Program-made: the position numbers and the translations under genes | DNA from: Phytomonas francai | Taxonomy: Eukaryota; Euglenozoa; Kinetoplastea; Trypanosomatida; Trypanosomatidae | NCBI GenBank assembly: GCA_001766655.1 | Contig: MJCC01000002.1 | Location: 141,234-205,233 of the forward strand | Length of the DNA: 64,000 nucleotides | Direction of reading: 5' to 3' | The notes under the pieces: generated by a model | The model's input: only the letters and a program-made list of their open reading frames with translations | The model's database searches: none | What the model was told of the DNA's origin: nothing | Part shown: positions 60,252 to 64,000 of the stretch, piece after piece | Layout: every line of letters begins with the position of its first letter | How positions within the stretch are numbered: position 1 is the first letter of the stretch

Positions 60252-62529
60252 ATGAAACCAATTTCCATTAAACATATTTTCGGATTGGATTCAGACTTGA
60301 AGTGCAACTTGGCTACACCACGTAGTATTTTTAAGCAGCGCACATCAAAAATTGACAGTGGTTATCCCGTTCAGAAGGCAGAGAAAATTCAAAACTATTT
60401 TCACAACGCTCGAGCTTTTCGAGAAGATTTTTGACTGCCTGGTATATGAAGAATCCTTTACGGTCGAGCCAGTTCACAAGTTACGCCATCCTCTCATCTT
60501 TTACTATGGCCATACAGCCTGCTTTTACATAAACAAGCTCTGTGTAGCTGTTATTTCGCCCCATATCAACCCTAGATTTGAAGGGATGTTTGCTGTTGGG
60601 ATTGACGAGATGAGCTGGGATGATTTTAATACCGCGCATTACGACTGACCAAGCGTGAAAGAGGTCCGCGACTATCGCCTGAAGGTGTGTGACTACCTCG
60701 AAGAGTTGATGCGGAGTGGGAAGTTTAATCTCAGCCTGCCGCTCACCTTCTCGGATAGCGTCGCGAATGAGTCTAACGCGTTTTGGTGGGTGATGCTCAT
60801 GCGCACCAAGCATGAGCGGATTCACATCGAAACCGCCAGCGTCCACGTCCGGGAGCTTCCCATCGGCTTCGTCAACCCGTCCACCGCGTCCTTTTGGGTT
60901 CGATGCCCCCATGGCGGGGCGGAGGCACCTACGAATGAATTGGTCCAGATTTCCGGCGGCCGCGTGCAGTTTGGCCGCCCGCCGTCGTCCGCGGTCTACC
61001 AGTGGGATCAGGACTACTCAGGGGGCTCGAACTGGGTCGAGGTGGCTCCTTTTAAGGCGAGCAAGTACCTCGTCTCGAACGCCGAGTTCCTCACGTTTAT
61101 GCAGGCCTCTGGCTACACTACCCCGCGATACTGGGATGAGGAGGGGTGGAAATGGGTGCAGTGGAAGAAGCCAGACCACCCGTGGCTTTGGGTGCCCGAC
61201 GAGAAACGCCCGGGTGGGTGCGCGCTTCGTCTGCAGACGGAGGTGATCGACCTACCGTGGGATTGGCCCTGTGAACGCAACAACCTGGAGGCTCACGCGT
61301 TTTGCAAATTCAAGAGCGAGGTGATTGGCGAAAATGTGCGCCTGCTCACGGAGGAGGAGTGGACGTTGCTCTACGATCGCTATATTCAGAAGGACCAGAT
61401 CGAATGGGGAGGGGCGCCGGCGCCCGGCAACGTCAATCTTGAGCACTACCAGAGCAGTTGCCCTGTTAACCAATTCCGGCATGGAGACTTGTATGATGTG
61501 GTTGGTAATGGTTGGCAGCACTGTTGTACGCCAGTTTACCCACTCAAGGGGTTCGAGGTGCACCCCTTCTACGATGACTTCTCCGTCCCCACGCTTGACG
61601 GCCTTCATGCGAACATGAAGGGCGGGACATGGGTGACCCCAGGGAATGTGGCCACTCGTGACGCGCGTTTCGCTTTTCGGCGGCACTTTTTCCAATACAT
61701 TGGCGTGCGCTACGTAGAGGGCATTGAGGTCGAACTGTCGAAGTACCTGCGCGGTCCCCTTGGCCTGGATCCGGAGGTTGATATAATTACTGACATGTGT
61801 TATCGGGATTACTTCACAGGAATCCCGAACGGCTGCTTGAGAATCGCTGAGGTTGCACTTCAATCCTTAAAAAAACACGCCAGGGTTCCTCCAACCCGTG
61901 CTATGGATTTGGCCTGTAGCTCGCGCCGCGTCTCGTTTGAACTCACGCAGACGTTTCCAGAGGTCATAGGTGTGGATCGCAGCGCGCGCCGTCTCATCCC
62001 CGCGTTTGCAATTTCTGAGAGAGGTAAGTGCTCGTACAGTGTGGTGAACCCGACTTCGGGCGAACAGCGGGGGTATGAGGTTGAGGCTGACACCTACCTA
62101 TGGGGCCCTACTCGTTCGCGAACCACCTTCTTCCAAGCTGATTTCACCGAACTTCACACCCATCTGGATAATTTTTCGCTTATTGTTTGTTGGAACTGCC
62201 TCGAACAAAGTTATCTTCCATCGGCGGTCCCAAGCCACCTTCTCCGTCCCCTGCAAAAGGGTGGGATCCTAGTGATCGGCGGGGATTATAATTGGAAGCA
62301 TATCAAGTATTCTCTCACCGATAAGAAGGAAAATGATGGAGACACTAATACTACAGATCCATTCGTGAGTTGCAAAGGAAGCAGCAAAGATAAAATTTAT
62401 GAGCTTCTGGGTGGCTCCGCGACTGTTGATCTTGTAGGTGAGGCGGCCAGCATCCCTGTTGTGTTCCCTCGGAATGATAACATGGCTGAAGTCCTGATCG
62501 TTCATCTCGAGGTCTATCTAAAGAAATGA
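60252..62529 (+). CDS. ovoA: OvoA, 5-histidylcysteine sulfoxide synthase/methyltransferase, with broken 5' part
   Basis: The product resembles OvoA, the iron enzyme that joins cysteine to histidine for the antioxidant ovothiol. The DinB-like domain keeps all three iron-ligand positions: GHTACFYINKL and HERIHIE (H-x3-H-x-E). The FGE-sulfatase-like middle (GGTWVTPGNVATRDARF, FRRHFFQYIGVRY) is intact, and a C-terminal methyltransferase-like domain follows. Two breaks lie near the start. About 60400-60410 the frame must shift by +1 to pass from SGYPVQKAEKIQNYF to LELFEKIFDCL. At 60646-60648 an in-frame TGA replaces the Trp expected in HYD-W-PSV. From 60649 to the final TGA the frame is clean for 626 codons. 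It is either an early pseudogene, a product of sequencing errors, or a recoded gene. The methyltransferase motif I (DLACSSRR) lacks the usual glycines. Confidence 0.8.
60646..60648 (+). other. In-frame TGA at a conserved Trp position of ovoA
   Basis: The codons read ACC GCG CAT TAC GAC TGA CCA AGC GTG AAA. OvoA proteins have Trp between the conserved HYD and PSV. One G-to-A change from TGG explains it. Confidence 0.85.
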
Positions 62530-63809
62530 TTCTAAGTGCACATATTCTATTCTGTAGCCTATTCTATGGAGTGATATTTTCTATAATAGTACCTAAAGAG
62601 ATCCCCCCCCTCGCCCCTGGTAGTGGCTCTGATTGACACAGGATCGTACATTTGCACAATACAAATAACCAAAGGGTAGTGGTATGATAAAACGTGATCG
62701 CAATTCCACTTTTTTCCCTTTGACCTCCCTGTTGCATCCAATTTTCTGTCACCAGATGACAAAAATGACACACCTATTCAGATTTTCTTCTTAAATATGC
62801 CAGTTGAGTATCGGTAGTGTTCTAGAACATCTTTTTATAAAGCTTTTTACCTTTTTGCATGTATACGCTTTGAGAATTCATCTAATTTTCAACTTTGTAA
62901 GGGTATTTGAACCCAGTGTTTGGCTGTCTCTCAGTCGGCGTTGTCCGATTAACCAAGGTCGTCTTCCTAAAGCCTTAAGCTCTAGTGCAGTTGAGTTGCT
63001 AGTGACGTTTTTGGAGAAGAATCTAATAGCAGCCCCCCCCCACTTTTCCATGAGAAAGGGTCATTAATCTATAGGATTGTGCTGAAATGCACAGTGATAG
63101 TTTCCCTATTAAGGGGTAATTTCATCAAGCATAACAATTATTGTCGTAAAATTTGGGAAAATATTTTACGCCATACATATATATATATATGTAGATATTT
63201 ATTTTTTTTCTTAACTTTTCACCTTTCTAAATATATTTAATGTTATTATGTTTGCTAGCTTATTTATTTATAAAAATAGGTTTCTAATTTCAGAAAGTAT
63301 AAGTTAGGCCGTTCTATTTGATTATGCGAATTTTTTTTTGAGAATATTTTAATGATGTAAAATATATCGATTTCTAATATTTAGTTGAAATGTATGGAGG
63401 ATAACTGAGCCAGCTATTTTTGCTCAGCTCGGTATTACGAAAATCGTAAATCACAGCCCCAAAAATTCCTAGTATCTAATTTCCAAGCATAAAGGTCCAG
63501 ATATGGTATTTCCCCCCCTTATCTTGAATTGAATGACTTTGACACTATTCTAGCCTTATTTGATGGGTATAATACCCTATCAACACTAATAGATTTTTAT
63601 CAATTTGAAAGAATAAGATTTTATGCGAAAATTTTAATGTGTTTCTTACTATTATTTATTGCTTCCATTTTGACAACCTTGAAGGATTTGTCGATCGTCT
63701 TGTCCATAGTGCGTATATTCCTATATATATATATATATATATAGATAGATAGATAGATAGATACAGATATAGTAAAGGTGAGCCTAAAGATAGCGTCGTG
63801 TCCCCCCTG
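62530..63809. other. Intergenic region of about 1.3 kb with microsatellites
   Basis: AT-rich DNA with a C8 run near 63032 and TA tracts at about 63177-63190 and 63722-63741, the latter followed directly by (GATA)n to about 63762. A hydrophobic plus-strand frame at 63529-63744 runs into the microsatellite and is not accepted. Confidence 0.55.
63722..63765. repeat. Compound (TA)n-(GATA)n microsatellite
   Basis: A TA array of about ten units is followed by five or six GATA units, shortly upstream of the last gene start. Confidence 0.9.
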
Positions 63810-64000
63810 ATGGGTATCCTCGGTCGCTTCCCTCCCCGAGCCTCGTCCGCGTCGTCGCTCGCCCTGTTCGTGTCCGCGGGGCGGCGGGGGCCGTTCGCGC
63901 GCGCGTGGCAGGACTCGGGGCCCCTCCCCCGCACGGCCGGGGGGGGGTACGTCCAACGGCGCGGCCTCCACCCGCCGGCCGGGCGGCCCGACGACCCCCC
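63810..64000 (+). CDS. Start of an unrecognised, probably mitochondrial protein (partial)
   Basis: From the ATG at 63810 a GC-rich frame stays open to the window edge (63 codons). The start MGILGRFPPRASSASSLALF is rich in Arg, Ser and Ala with no acidic residue, like a mitochondrial presequence. The sharp change from AT-rich spacer to GC-rich sequence and the plus-strand direction fit a new gene of the right-hand cluster. High GC alone could also keep a frame open, so confidence is limited. Confidence 0.5.
   Translation, partial: MGILGRFPPRASSASSLALFVSAGRRGPFARAWQDSGPLPRTAGGGYVQRRGLHPPAGRPDDP

Noticed and set aside
1..64000. General UGA=Trp genetic code
   Set aside because: Intact genes contain many TGG and no internal TGA, and at least SPP (KKNN end) and the tail-anchored Cys/His protein end sensibly at TGA. 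Only the broken loci have TGA inside.

Overview
The window looks like nuclear DNA of a flagellated kinetoplastid (Euglenozoa), most likely a trypanosomatid or a close bodonid relative; the species cannot be named from the sequence. The reasons are: all genes are intronless and packed head-to-tail in two long one-strand clusters; polypyrimidine tracts followed by AG lie just upstream of many start codons, as expected for spliced-leader trans-splicing; beta-tubulin is very close to kinetoplastid beta-tubulins; the chromatin protein has the kinetoplastid TDP1 layout (DEK-C plus two HMG boxes); and PEX7, GRP94 (LPG3 type), OvoA and tiny U1A/U2B''-type RRM proteins occur together. Coding DNA is mostly GC-rich. 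Intergenic DNA is AT-rich with TA and CA microsatellites.

Layout. From 1 to 48362 every gene is on the minus strand: an RRM protein cut by the left edge, a putative mitochondrial protein, an unrecognised helical protein, BBS7, mitochondrial EF-Ts, a small unknown, PEX7, beta-tubulin, a nuclear-looking protein ending in a PIP-box-like motif, MPP10 (5' end lost in an assembly gap at 16668-16777), GRP94, a U-box E3 candidate, a large unknown membrane protein, an FG nucleoporin, a HYLS1-like centriolar protein, an acidic protein with one N-terminal membrane segment, a tail-anchored Cys/His-repeat protein with an RG tract, a multispan membrane protein, TDP1, an RRM protein, guanine deaminase, a broken and an intact cytochrome b5-like gene, a helical mitochondrial-looking protein and ARL3. 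From 48363 to 51807 lies a divergent strand-switch region, the expected Pol II start zone of both clusters. From 51808 onward genes are on the plus strand: an SLC35F-type transporter, tRNA isopentenyltransferase, signal peptide peptidase, LETM1, a small unknown, OvoA, and the start of one more gene at the right edge.

Functional themes are cilium/centriole (BBS7, ARL3, HYLS1, tubulin), peroxisome/glycosome import (PEX7), ER quality control and membrane proteolysis (GRP94, SPP), mitochondrial translation and ion balance (EF-Ts, LETM1), and nuclear RNA and chromatin work (MPP10, U2B''-like, TDP1, nucleoporin). As usual in kinetoplastids, neighbours share transcription rather than a pathway.

The most unusual features are: (1) about 390-bp near-identical inverted repeats at 43805-44203 and 55890-56284, flanking the strand-switch region, with a truncated third copy inside it at 50927-51102; (2) two loci, a cytochrome b5 copy and ovoA, whose only in-frame stops are TGA, one in each sitting at an expected Trp, and which also carry frameshifts; (3) the SPP gene ending in TGA-CTA-G, the classic leaky-stop context, which would hide a KKXX signal behind a 31-residue extension; (4) a tail-anchored protein with three degenerate C-x10-C Cys/His repeats and an RG tract, probably an RNA-binding protein on a membrane.
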